Shown piece by piece: positions 44,511 through 56,999 of a stretch of DNA of 64,000 nt. The DNA is taken from NCBI GenBank assembly GCA_025506515.1, contig CM046453.1, positions 2,465,001 through 2,529,000 of the forward strand, read 5' to 3'. Every line of letters begins with the position of its first letter. Positions within the stretch are counted from its first letter, which is position 1. The translations under genes were made by a program, and so were the position numbers. Under the pieces are notes generated by a model, which saw nothing but the letters and a program-made list of their open reading frames with translations, made no database searches and was not told where the DNA came from. Source of the stretch: Flaveria trinervia (lineage: Eukaryota > Streptophyta > Magnoliopsida > Asterales > Asteraceae).

Positions 44511-47500
44511 CAGGTGAGGCTCATAATGATCCTTCTACTGTAACTGGTAAATTTCCTATTAATGGTTGTTTTGCTTCGGTACTATTTGATTATGGTGCTG
44601 ATAAGAGTTTTTCATTTCGCGAAGTTCAGTAATTGCTAGATGAAAATTCTGTAGCCCTAGATACCAATTATACAGTAGAAATAGCAGACGGTAAGATCAT
44701 TGAGTCTTCACGTATATACAGAGGTTGTAAGATTAGTCTATCGGGGCATGATTTCGAAATTGACCTATTGTCTATTACACTCGGTAGTTTTGATGTCGTT
44801 GTCGGCATGGATTGGTTGTCTAAGAACCAAGCCGAAATCATTTGTCGTGAGAAACTTGTTCGACTGCTTTTGCCTGATGGAAAGATACTCACCGTAGAAG
44901 GCGACAGGAGGGGTGCGGTAGATGGCATCATTTCATACATGAAAGCTCAGAAGTTTTTGAAGAAAGGACATTCGGCGATTTTAGCCCTGGTCACCGAAAA
45001 GACTACTAAGGAGAAACAACTGGAAGACATCCCTATAGTTAGAGACTTTCCGGAGGTATTTCCCGAGGACCTACCTGGACTACCCCCACACAGGCAAGTA
45101 GAGTTTCAGATTGAATTAGCACCTGGAGCAGCTCCGATCGCTCGGGCGCCGTACCGTTTGGCACCGAATGAACTACAAGAGCTGTCTAAGCAATTGCAAG
45201 AATTGCTGGACAAGGGATTCATACATCCCAGCTCTTCACCCTGGGGAGCTCCAGTGCTATTCATGAAGAAGAAAGATGGAACTTTCAGAATGTGTATTGA
45301 TTACCGAAGTTAAACAAAGTGACATTAAGAATAGATCCTCTCCCGCGCATTGATGATCTGTTTGACCAATTGCAAGGATCAAGCTACTATTCCAAGATTG
45401 ACCTGAGATCAGGTTATCATCAGCTACGAGTCCGGGAGGAAGATATCTCGAAGACGGCATTCCGGACACGCTACGGGCACTATGAGTTCGCAGTAATGCC
45501 TTTTGGGTTAACCAATGCCCCAGTTTTCATGGACCTCATGAACCGTGTCTGCAAACCTTACTTGGATAAGTTTGTCATTGTCTTCATTGATGACATACTG
45601 ATCTACTCTCAGAATAAGGAAGATCATGAGGAATCTGAGGATCATTCTGGAATTGTTGAAAAATGAACAATTGTATGCAAAGTTCTCAAAATGTGACTTC
45701 TGGATGCGAGAAGTGCAGTTTCTTGGTCATGTGGTGAACAAAAGGGTATACATGTAGATCCTTCAAAGATTAAAGCAATCAAAGATGGCCTGCACCAAAA
45801 ACGCCTACTGAGGTGCGACAATTCCTTGGCTTGGCAGGTTATTACAGACGATTTATCGAGGGATTTTCAAAGTTAGCACAACCTCTAACTGCCCTAACTC
45901 ACAAGGGAACCATCTACAAATGGGGCAGCCAAGAGGAATCAGCATTTCAGACACTTAAGGACAAGCTTTGCAGTGCACCGATCCTAGCCTTGCCAGAAGG
46001 AACAGATGACTTTGTTGTATATTGTGACGCATCCATCCAGGGTTTGGGATGTGTGTTGATGCAACGCAGCAATGTCATTGCTTATGCGTCTAGACAACTT
46101 AAGGTACACGAGAAGAACTACACAACGCATGATCTGGAACTAGGAGCTATAGTGTTTGAAGATTTGGAGGCACTACCTCTATGGAACTAAGTGCACGATC
46201 TATACAGACCACAAGAGCCTCCAGCACATATATGACCAAAAAGAGCTGAATATGCGGCAACGACGATGGCTAGAACTACTCAATGATTACGACTGTGCCA
46301 TTAAGTATCACCCGGGTAAAGCCAATGTGGTAGCCGACGCCCTCAGTCGAAAAGATACCCCTAAAACTCGTCGAGTACGTGCATTACAATTGACCATTCA
46401 CTCTGACCTACCAGAACAAATCAAGGCTGCCCGTCGAGGGCCTTGAGAGTTGAGAACCTAAAAGCAGAATACATGCGAGGTATGGAGAAACAATTAGAGA
46501 CCAAGACGGATGGAATCCGTTATTTCATGGAACGGATCTGGATACCGCAATACGGGAATTTACGAGAACTGGTAATGGATAAAGCTCATAAGTCACGCTA
46601 CTCAGTTCATCCGGGTTCAGATAAAATGTACCATGATCTGAAAGAGTGTTATTGGTGGCCTAACATGAAAGCTGAGATTGCCACCTATGTAAGCAAATGT
46701 TTAACTTGCTCCAAGGTCAAGGTGGAATATCAGAGGCCATCTGGTTTGCTTCACAACCGGAACTCCCAGTTTGGAAATGGGAGCAGATCTCGATGGACTT
46801 CATTACGAAGTTACCAAGAACTCCCAGCGGATGCGATACCATATGGGTTATAGTAGATCGCCTAACAAAATCCGCTCACTTCCTAGCAATCCGAGAGACT
46901 GATCGGATGGATAATTAACACGGATTTATCTAAGAAAATAGTTTCCCGGCATGGTGTACCAGTGTCATCATATCTGATCGTGACGCTCGATTTACTTCTC
47001 ACTTCTGGCAATCATTACAACGATCATTGGGAACGCGGCTGGATATGAGTACTGCGTATCATCCGCAAACCGATGGTCAAAGTGAGCGTACGATCCAGAC
47101 ATTAGAAGATATGTTACGTGCCTGCGTGATCGATTTTGGCAGTAATTGGGAAACTCACTTACCATTGATTGAGTTCTCCTATAATAACAGTTATCACACC
47201 TCAATCAAGGCAGCTCCATTTGAGGCACTGTATGGACGTAAGTGCCGATCCCTATTTGTTGGGCAGAAGTTGGAGAAAGCCAACTTACAGGTCCTGAGCT
47301 TGTGCACGAGACGACTGAGAAGATCGTGCAGATACGTAACCATATGGCGGCAGCACGTGATCGACAAAAGAGTTACGCCGACAACGTCGTAAGCCATTGG
47401 AATTCCATTGGCGATAAAGTACTTCTAAAAGTCTCACCTTGGAAGGGAGTGATACGCTTTGGAAAGCGTGGCAAACTAAACCCCAGATACGTTGGACCGT

Positions 47501-47858
47501 TTGAGATTGTCAAACGGGTTGGTCCGGTAGCCTACCAGCTAAATTTACCAGAAGAGCTAAGTGGAATACATAACGTGTTTCACGTGTCTAATTTGAGGAA
47601 GTGTCTATCTGATGACTCACTCGTCGTTCCGCTAGAAGAACTGGAGATTGATGAACAGCTTCGTTTCATTGAGAACCAGTTGAGATTATGGATCGAGAAG
47701 TCAAAACCCTAAGGCGTAGCAAGATTCCAATTGTGCGCGTTAGGTGGAATTCAAAGCGTGGACCAGAGTTTACCTGGGAACGCGAGGATCAAATGAAGAA
47801 GAAATACCCACAACTGTTCAAAGATCAGGCATCTACTTCCCAAGGTATCCATTTTTAA
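44511..47858 (+). pseudogene. Pol of element C: protease to chromo-like tail, broken by indels
   Basis: The protease site reads Asp-Tyr-Gly near 44587 (family Asp-Ser/Thr-Gly) and is followed by a stop at 44630. The linker and RT start at 44633-45313 (CIDYR near 45292). RT runs to 45666 with FIDDILIYS at 45586-45612. RNase H follows at 45813-46440. The integrase zinc domain is near 46600-46720, and the core runs to 47130 (STAYHPQTDGQSERT near 47050). The KVSPWKGVIRFGKRGKL module and chromo-like end run to about 47858. Frame changes, mostly by one base, occur near 45310, 45640, 45745, 45785, 46165, 46435, 46755, 46925, 47255, 47395 and 47690. Confidence 0.84.
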
Positions 47859-48011
47859 GATATCTTTCTTTAAATTTCGGACGAAATTCCCTTCAACAAG
47901 GGATGATGTCATAATTCTTGCGAAAACTTACGTTTCTTTATTTTGGGTTTATTTGCGAAAATTTACTTGTGAACCTGATGTTCTAATTTTCGGGACGAAA
48001 ATTCCTTCAAC

Positions 48012-48021
48012 AAGGGGATGA
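48012..48021 (+). other. Polypurine tract of element C
   Basis: AAGGGGATGA lies directly before the 3' LTR start at 48022. It is preceded by 'gggacgaaaattccttcaac', a module also seen next to the PPT of B. Confidence 0.8.
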
Positions 48022-50430
48022 TGTGACAACCCGATTTTTCATGTTAATCTACCCTTAATCTAATCTATCTCCATTATATCTGATTATTCATTGTTTAACC
48101 AAATTATTATACCATTCAATAATAAAATTATTATTATAAATATCAAATTGAACATTATTAACATACAAAATACAACCAAAATTATTAGCATGAAATGTCA
48201 ATTAGACCAAGTGAAATGGGCATTGTGCCAAATTGCAAAAGAAGCAATACAACCAAATAAATTAAATCCATTCCCGTACCAACCCCATATCACCATCTTC
48301 ATCTTCGTACCCTAATTCACCCTACCCTCACTGTCGTCGCTAATTCATCATCTACGCGCAAGATTCTCCTCGACAATCTTGTATTCCGGTCAAGTTCTTC
48401 AACGCTTCCCCGAACCGCGAGCACGTTAACGTAACCACATGGATCGTTTCCGAAGCCCTAGTCATTCACACCGCACGAGCTCGGATCGTTTACATCGACA
48501 GTTGGGGAACGGTGATCGGAACAGCCCTGTATATCGTCGGTATGGTTCTTTCTCTCGTAATTCTCGATTCGGTACATTACGCGTTCGGTTACGGTTCCAT
48601 GGGTTTGGTTGGGCTTGATGCGGCTGCGTTAACCGGTTATATACGTGTTTTACAGTGTGTGCGTGTGCGTCTTTAGATATAAGATTCCTGCGATGTATAT
48701 CTATATTTTATGCTATATATATATATATGTATATAAATGTGGTGTGTCAATGCGGTATGTGTTAGTTTTGTGTGTGTTTTCTGCAGATTGGAAATCTTAT
48801 GTGTATGCATGTGTTTGTTCTAATTGCATGTGTGTATTAATGCATGAATATATTTGTTTAAGTGTATGTATATATATATATATGTTCATGCGTGTTATAT
48901 TGCATGCTCCTGCAATTTTATTGACTCTTGGAAGTGTTGGTTGTGGGAGTCGGTTGCGTACGGTACCTATTCATGTATGGTGTAATGATGTACGTATATA
49001 TATATTTCATTCTTGTTTGTTCGGTGTGTTGGTACTAATTTTGGTTAGCATATGTGTGTATGTTACGGTTATATGCATGTGTGTGTTCAGCATGGAATGT
49101 AGTATATGCATGGTTGTATGTTGTTGATAGGTGCATGAGGTGTGTGTTGGACACATGGGTGAGTAAGGCAGCCACATGGGGTGGGTTCTAGTGATAATGC
49201 CGAATGGAAGCTTGCAAGGGTCCACTTGGGTCATTGAAATTATAATGATAGTGCATTAATTATCAAAATAAAGGGTTATGTATGGTATATGTGTGTATTG
49301 GAGTATGTTTAAAGTTTTATTGTGGGTGTTCCATCTTGGTAATGGTAGATATGCACGAGTGATGGTGATGCGTATAAAATGGGTATAATTGGTGTGTCAT
49401 GATTTTGGCGTTATGTTTGGGTATAAAATCTTATATTGCATGCACGGGTGATATTATGGCTACATGTAGTGCGTCGTATAAAATGTTTTTGTATACGAAC
49501 ATGATTGCAACGCTAATGACCGACCTAAACCCAAACCGAGACATGAAACCATACGCCAAATTCTTAGTATTTAATATTATTTATATATATACATGAAACA
49601 CAGGTTAATTGGAATCCAATTCTTTGTGCTTACACTTATTGGTTGCAATGCATTCGAGGTGAGTTCTCAGCCCCACTTTACTTACTTTCTTTGGGGTGAA
49701 AGAAACGTGTGTTCTAAACGTATTTTCACCTGATCAGTATTACTTTAATATCATTTGTTTACTAGTGTGACACCATGCTTAAGTCCTCACTTTCGAACCG
49801 TTAATATATGTACTCTAGCGAGGTAATTCTGAGTAGATCTACTGGGTTTGACAAACCCCACCCGGGCTAGTCGCGCTAGCACAACGGTCGTCAAACGGGT
49901 GTTTAATTGACCTATTTCTGTTGTTGTGACCGGTGTTCATAGCCGAGGCATTCTTTACGTTGTCAGCGTCGGTTGCGAACTTCATACACTTAGTAACTTG
50001 TTGAGTAGACTAGCTATCTACTGATATTATTTTGATTACTGCATCAGTTTATTGTTATGTTCAGTTTATCAAAACCTGTGGACTCACCAACCTTGTGTTG
50101 AGACTTTAGCATGTTTCTTTCAGGTTCACAAGATGCGCACACTTAGGAGCATTTTATTCATGCTTTATTATCCACGTGATTTATTTAACGTTTTTCAGTG
50201 AATTTTATTTATTCGGTATGCGCGTGTTGCGCCAGTTAAACATCTAATATTTACTATGCTTCCGCGACTTCTATTATGTTTATGTTTAAAACTAGTCTTT
50301 GATGAATTCAAGTTTTATAAGTAAATTATGTTTTATAATTAACGTGTCGTTTGGTGTAACTAGTGGCTGAGATCCTGGAAGTCACACGCCTAACGGTAAT
50401 ACCCCATTTGTGGAATTTGAGGGTGTGAAA
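48022..50430 (+). repeat. 3' LTR of element C
   Basis: 2409 bp, ending GGGTGTGAAA where the 5' LTR ends GGGTGTGACA. It aligns end to end with 39490-41956. Differences are mainly single-base losses plus the shorter TA run. One larger difference is an extra 'gttgtgaccg' near 49920. Confidence 0.88.
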
Positions 50431-50435
50431 GTTTC

Positions 50436-52170
50436 GTTGTTGCCTCCTGCCACGACTTAACAGGTCGTGACAATGTTCATTAGGACAACTTGCACCCGGT
50501 TGACCTCGAGTCACACAGGTGGGGCTCGTCAGACCCAGTAGTACTACCAAATTTCCCCGCTAATCAATATTAACAATTCAAAAGTGTAGGACTTTCCATG
50601 ATATCAACTATATAATATTGTACACAATTAAATACATAAAGCGTTCGTGATTTACCAGTATGCTATCTCCCCCAAGAGAGTAAATAAAAAGTGGGCGAAC
50701 TCACCTGATGTATGCAAAGAGTACTTAGGGTTTTATTTGAAAGGAGGATAGCCAACCTTCAAAGGTTACCTAGATCATGTGAGTACATAAGTACGTGTAA
50801 ATGAAAAACATGTGAACCCTAAGCATACCAAACCAAAGACTCAAGCTTTCAGAAAAATAGATACGTTTGACCTAGTTGACCCGTTGACCCGTTGGTGACA
50901 TTATGAGTTATAATTCAATAAAGATAATGACACATATAACATACATGATTAACATTCAAATAGTATCATACACATGCTACATTATCCATACATAACACTT
51001 AAATCATAGCCATGCCATAGCATACAACATACACCATAATCATTACTCACCAAACCCAAACATGATATCCTAGCAACTAATCAACACCAACATCATACAT
51101 GATCACCAAAGTCCAAATATCACCCATGATTATCCAAGCATGCCATACAACTAATTTAACACGTTCTATCACACGAGAATTTATCCTTGAACATACTAGC
51201 AGGCTCCTATCATCCCAAACATGATCATAACATCATACTTCAACGTTTACATGCAAGATAAATTACTATTCTTAGTAAGCTATGAACATCAACACCAAAT
51301 CATCAATTTCTTGCAAGATCCATGATTCCTGACATTCATACAACTTATTAATCATCACACATTCATCAACACAATCATCATTCATCATAATCTGCCCAAA
51401 ATCGAATTAGGGTTTGACTAGAATCAAAACCCATGATTAAACCACTAAAAACATGTAATTCATCCATGATCGACGTTGACTAACATGTATTCAACATAAC
51501 TACCATATAAACATCATCATACAACATCAATTTCGACCTCATGAAGACCCAATTTCGAAATTAGGTTCGGCCATATGCAAGAAACTCACAAAAACATGAA
51601 AAATCTAACCTTTAAACGTGTAATGTAACAAAATTGAGACTTGTAACGCGTTGTATGCCTTGAGATCGATCAAATCCAATGTGTTCTTGCTTAATCTTGA
51701 TCAAAATCGCAGGTTTGAGAGGTGAGAAGTGAAGTTGCGGCCGATTTAGGGTTGGGGGGGTTTGGAATTGTTTTACTTAATTTAATTTACATATTTACCC
51801 TTTAAACCCCTGTGTTTTGGTATTTTATAAAAACTAGGCTTTAAACTCTTTTTAAAATGTCTTTACTTAAAAATATAAAGATATGAACTAATAATATTTA
51901 TTACATAATTTATCTTTGCAAAAACACAAGACATACGACAAATAGGCACGTTTCCGCGTTACGCGATAATTTCACAATCAACAATCAAATCGCGTAAACA
52001 CATAATTTTACACAATACTCACATAATCATTTAATTATCAGTAGTTTAACATTATTAATTATTATTAAGTCACCAACGTTAAACGACAACTAGTGTGTGC
52101 TCACGACACGTGTATGCAAGACTTAACGGAACTAACGGAGTTTGGTAACGTAAAATTACCGGATGTCACA
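50436..52170 (-). repeat. 5' LTR of element B, outer part
   Basis: It matches 31269-33022 in the same direction. Compared with that copy it has many one- to four-base deletions and few substitutions. The acceptor-like block belongs to the other half of this LTR (39317-39362). Confidence 0.85.
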
Positions 52171-52501
52171 CTTTTGGGTGTGATTTGCTTGTTCAGAACT
52201 TATTGATTAAATGATTAAACATATTAGCACAACAAAAATAACATAACATACTTCATTTCATAATTATAATTATAAAGTTAGGATTACATTATATCATAAA
52301 CAGTCAAAATTTGATCTAACATAATCCTATTATAAACATATTATCTAACTGCTACATCTTCAGTAGCAATGGAAGTGCGCGTCCACCGATAAGTTGAGAT
52401 CATACATGTTTACAGTTAGATAACACAAGCTTTCTCCATTATTTCTCCTTATCCATTATACACATCAAAAAAAACATTATGTTGTTAGTCATGATAATTT
52501 C

Positions 52502-52547
52502 CTGAAAAAGCATACTCAAAATGGTCAACATAAAGTTGGTGAGATCA
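52502..52547 (-). promoter_or_regulatory. Conserved acceptor-like LTR block (copy in D)
   Basis: On the minus strand it reads TCTCACCAAC, then TATGTTGACCATTTTGAG, then TATGCTTTTTCAG, ending at 52502. Allowing for the B insertion it lies about 360 nt before the LTR end. It is closest to the block in E. Confidence 0.5.
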
Positions 52548-54840
52548 TAGATTTAATTTTAGACAAAATATTTTTGATGCATCAATACAACCAAACCTTA
52601 CATAATACTCAGATGATTAATAACTGTCATAACATAATTTATAAAATCAGATAATATAGCATCATAACATTCATCCTGTTGGTGCAGGAAATATTTTCCT
52701 AAGTACCACTATCTATATTATCCAACGGTTCCACATCTGAATTAATAGTTATAACATAAATGACAGTACATCTCAAAATCTTATATAATTGCATCAATCA
52801 TAAAAACAGTATGTTTTTCCCCCCCCAAAAAGCTCATAAAAATAAAACGGGGCTATGAGTCACATCTTACTCCAATGGATAACCTATAAACAAAACATTT
52901 ATAGTTTAGAAAATATTTTTTCTTCAAAATTTTCAGTACCTCAGATTTATAAAATCCATTACAAAACTATATTCAAATATATACCACGAAATTTTTACAA
53001 CAAGTGAGTCCATAAATTAGACATAACATATTAAAATTTTATATTCCAGTGATTTACAGTTAATTTTCTATAAATTTTATATTATTTGAACAAATATCAG
53101 AAATACCTTTGGACCTCTAAAATTTGTCAAACTTTGTCATAATATATGACCTAAAATTTATAGTTTTTGAACATTTTCTCAGGTTCTAAATCATAGCAGA
53201 GCCTATTTTCATGATTTTTATTATTTTAACAATATTTGGTAAAAATAGCAGAATATGTTCAAAAATTCTAATCTTTATATAAACTTCTATATTCTAGTTA
53301 TCATGCTTTCTGTAAATTTTTTGTAATTATCTTAAAGATTAAATATTTTTCCCAATTTTCAAATAGCAAAAAATTCAAAGATTCATAACTTATGCATAAC
53401 TTCGAATTAGGCTACAAAACTTTTTCTTCAATTCTTATAAATTATAAGAATCAACATATACTTTTATAACTACTTTTCAGGTTCAATTCTTCCGGCATGA
53501 AATTTTCTTCCAAGTACTTAGATAATATATAAATTATTTTACTTATAGTAATGACATCAAAATTTGCAAAACAATATTTCCTAATATTCTAAACATATTT
53601 ACAATATTTTTCCCACAATCATAGTTATTTACATATCAAACCGAATTTAACAAGTTTGCACATAAACTTTCAACCCTTTATTGATAATTTCCTTTATATA
53701 ACTTTTGGTTACTAATATTTATTTATTTCCTTTAGATTCATAAAAATTTTCTTAATGCCTTTTGATAAGATTGACATATTTGTAAGATTTTGTGAAGAAC
53801 TTGTATATTTAATCATAAGGGTTGGTTATATGTGTTGCTAAACACATATAATTTAGTAAACTCAACTAGTTATGGTTTATGGATTGAAAACTTAATTTTG
53901 ATAATGAGAGAGGGTGAGATTGCTGATGGTAGCTTCTTTCTCTAATAAACCGAATTGGATGATTGTATTGAGCTTCCAAGATCTTAATCTTCCTTCAAAC
54001 TGGTACAAGAGATATTGAGGATTCAAGGTTACGGTTGGTATGTTTTGATGGAGAACCGAGAGTGTAGAGGGTGTTTGAAGATGGTGGTGTTCAGTTATGG
54101 TGGTGGTATGGTGGTGACCGAGAGTTTGAGAGAGGATGATGGTTTTGTTATAAGGTGGCCGAGAGTTTTGAAAGAGAGAGTAATGGTGGTGGTTGAAATG
54201 GTTTAGGTTTCCAAGCCATCGGCCGAAAGGTTTCCTTATAAGTGAAGTTTATGATGATGAGCTCTAGGTTTAGAGGTGTGATGTGGAGTTATAGGTATCA
54301 TTAGTCGGCTCCTAGGGTATTTGGTGGAGTTCTTAGCTTAAACTTGATGGCATGGTGAGGATAGGTGTCAACCCATGGAGCTAGTGAGTCACCATGTCAC
54401 TATTGCAAGACTAATTAGTGTTTAGGGTGTTTAATCGGATGATTTAGTTGCTCTAATGAACCGGGTTTAGAGCTTTGACTATGATTATCTTGAGGTTTAA
54501 GTATTTAAGGTTTGATTTGATTTTGTTTTGATGCCAAGTTCCCTTTGATGTTTTATTGTATTATGGTGTTTGGTTGGGTAGTATTTTGGTTTAGTTGGAT
54601 GCCATAAAGATAGATACTTGATCATGTAATATTTGATATCAAGAACTTATACACATAAATACATGCACACATAAAATTTGTGCATGCATGCAACCATGCA
54701 TACGTACAACATATATATATACACACATAAACATATATAATATATATATAAAGGGTTAGTTAAATAATGAATAACATGTAAGAGAATTTTATTTGTTTAC
54801 TAATTTTGCCTAACTTTATTTTTAGGGTTGTGACACACGT

Positions 54841-55324
54841 GTTTCTAATTTTTGTTATTTTTGTAGTAATATTATAAAAGTCTATTATATTTTTTCTAAT
54901 ATAAAATTTAAAACACCAAATAAATGAGTTTTATATGACGATTTGTACATTTACGCATTAACTTATTGTAAGCCACAAAATATAGATCGGTTTAGCAAAA
55001 AATTTACATCAAAATGTTTAAAAAATACATAGGTTATAATTGTAGTATCAAAAGGTTTTCAAACATGATAGATTAAAATATATAACTTAAATCTTAAATC
55101 AAATTAAGTTTTTTAGATTTATCGATAGATAATATAAAATTTTATGTAAATTACAATAAGTGTAAGATTATTATGTATTAATTGTAAGTGGCAATCTGTA
55201 AATAGTGTTAAAATTACTATTTTACTCATAAAAGTAGTTGTATCTTATGCATTAAGTAAATTATTTGTTTTTAATTTTATGGTATCTTAAAATACCCTTA
55301 CATATACTTTATATATAATATAGA
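54841..55324. other. AT-rich spacer; nothing recognised
   Basis: This stretch right of solo LTR D is strongly AT-rich, without reading frames, inverted ends or repeats that I can identify. Confidence 0.5.
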
Positions 55325-55859
55325 TAAACATGTTCATAAACTGTTGACGAACACTTACTGGATATGATTTCCTGTTTGTGTTCATTCATTAAGAAAATGA
55401 ACATATTCATAAACTGTACACGAATCCCTACCAAATACAAATAAACACAAAAAAATATTTATGAACATAAATAAACACAAACGGAGGCTCAAGCATATAA
55501 ACAAATACAAATGATTATATATTTATTTTGAAACAAATTTCATTTTTTAAATATCACAAACATTACATAGAATAAAAAAAATATGCACCGTTGAAATAAA
55601 GTTTCATATTTCTAATTTAAACCGTTAAAACAAAATTATTAAACATAATATCTGTTAAATAAATAGATACAAATAAACATAAACGAATAAAAATAACATA
55701 AACGAACAAACACACCCTTTATAATGTGTTCATGTTCCTTCATTTAACTAAATAAACAAACGAAATTTATTGTTTGTGTTCGTTCGATGAACATAAACGA
55801 ACTTCTCATCGAACGGTTAACGTATCATTCGCTGAATGTCCGATTCATTTGTAGCCCTA
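55325..55859. mobile_element. hAT-like non-autonomous element remnant
   Basis: It is full of 'gaacataaacgaac', 'tgtttgtgttcgttc' and their complements, giving partial inverted symmetry. The right end, read on the minus strand, is TAGGGCTACAAATGAATC, close to the TAGGGCTG-type ends common in plant hAT-derived elements. The left end is not evident. A short similar piece lies at 30676-30697. Confidence 0.45.
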
Positions 55860-56999
55860 CGTACCATGTTTATTTTTGGGAAATTTGAGTTGCATTGGAA
55901 AATTTCTTTATGCTTTTTACTACAAATCTAAATTCTTATATTATAGTTTCTCCTCTTTAGTTTTCTAAGCTTTTTTATAAAAGAACATATGGTGTTAAAA
56001 ACTTGCAACCTCCTCATTTTGTCCTAAACTCAGTTCTAGTCAAAACACCTACAAATCTTGAACCGGTTATATGTCAAGAAGGCCTAGCTCAGTCCATAAA
56101 CGTGGCCCAAACTTAGTTATGGGGCTGGTTTCATATGTAAGACTTGTTCTCAAGGGCAGACATTTGATCAGATCAAGTTATATATGTCAAAATGTTAAAT
56201 AATTATGTGCCATTGAATTACTTTTATCACGGAATTGACTACTTCAATTAGAGTAGTATACGATGAAGATCGATGACAAAACGTGTGCATAAGAAGTTGG
56301 AAGAATTGTCAAGCATTGATTAAAGGGTGGGTCAGTCAACACGGGGCCACCAAAAAGTCACACGAGTGTAAATGAACGTTGGGCAGTAGGTTGTGCACAC
56401 TTGGGCGCTGGTCAAGGCTCACTGGGTTCCATCCGATCATAGATCGTGTCAAGCAAAGTCGATTTTGAGGTGTTTAAGAGGGAACAACTAGGGCTTGACG
56501 AACATTGATTTCCAGCCTTTGGATTTAGCCTAGGGGGCTCTCCATAGGCTTAAAACACCTAGAAAATCCATCCTAAATGCTAAAGTCACATAAATACATC
56601 AAGATACAAGATCAGATACCTACACTAGTAACAGGTTTAGGATTTTAATGAGTATTGACGACATTTGTTTGCCTATGGCCAAAATAAAACCATGGCATAC
56701 CCACTATTCATTTCACTTCCAAAATTAATTTTATGTAATATTGGACTACTCTTGTATCATCTTAGTCGAGTTTTTATTAAAGTTTAATACAAATTTACCA
56801 AACATATTATCGTCTTTTAGCAATGGAACATGAAATTATAAGTTATTAAATATTTTAGTGTAATTAGATTGATTAATGACCTATATAATCATAATACCAT
56901 AAAACAAATAAGAGAGTGTGAATTGCACACTTGTTTGAGTTTATTATAATATTCGACTGAAAACCTACTTAGGCGCGAAACCCCTAAGCAATGGGGGTT
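55860..56999. other. Spacer; no gene seen
   Basis: It is less AT-rich between 56040 and 56640, but I see no reading frame above background, no intron-exon pattern and no repeat structure. Confidence 0.45.

Larger units (their letters stand above)
39490..50430 (+). mobile_element. Element C: full-length Ty3/gypsy Tekay-like retrotransposon (plus strand)
   Basis: The LTRs are 39490-41956 and 48022-50430. PBS at 41960, ORF X, gag, pol, and a polypurine tract at 48012-48021 are in order. The target duplication is GTTGC (39485-39489) and GTTTC (50431-50435), one mismatch. It is about 10.9 kb. It is inserted in the 5' LTR of B in the opposite direction. Reading frames are broken by many one-base gains and losses. 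Confidence 0.88.
30784..52170 (-). mobile_element. Element B: full-length Ty3/gypsy Tekay-like retrotransposon (minus strand), split by element C
   Basis: The target duplication CTTTT is perfect (30779-30783 and 52171-52175). The 3' LTR is 30784-33022, then PPT, pol, protease, gag, ORF X and PBS, and the 5' LTR is 39009-39489 plus 50436-52170. Without the inserted C it is about 10.4 kb. The gag-protease frame is intact. Pol is closed by four nonsense codons and one short deletion, so it is not autonomous now but was active relatively recently. Confidence 0.88.
30751..54835 (-). mobile_element. Solo LTR D (Ty3/gypsy, minus strand), split by element B
   Basis: D consists of 30751-30783 and 52176-54835, about 2.7 kb in all. 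The left end is TGTCACATCC, the right end GGGTTGTGACA, and the target duplication is a perfect CACGT (30746-30750 and 54836-54840). The minus direction is chosen because the acceptor-like block (52502-52547) then lies near the 3' end as in the other LTRs. The CT-rich 53930-54200 region, with ACTCTCGG words on the minus strand, resembles the leader part of LTR A. A plus-strand reading frame at 54015-54206 is a by-product. Confidence 0.78.

Noticed and set aside
54015..54206. Small plus-strand ORF
   Set aside because: It lies inside solo LTR D, antisense to a CT-rich leader-like stretch, and its composition follows the repeat.
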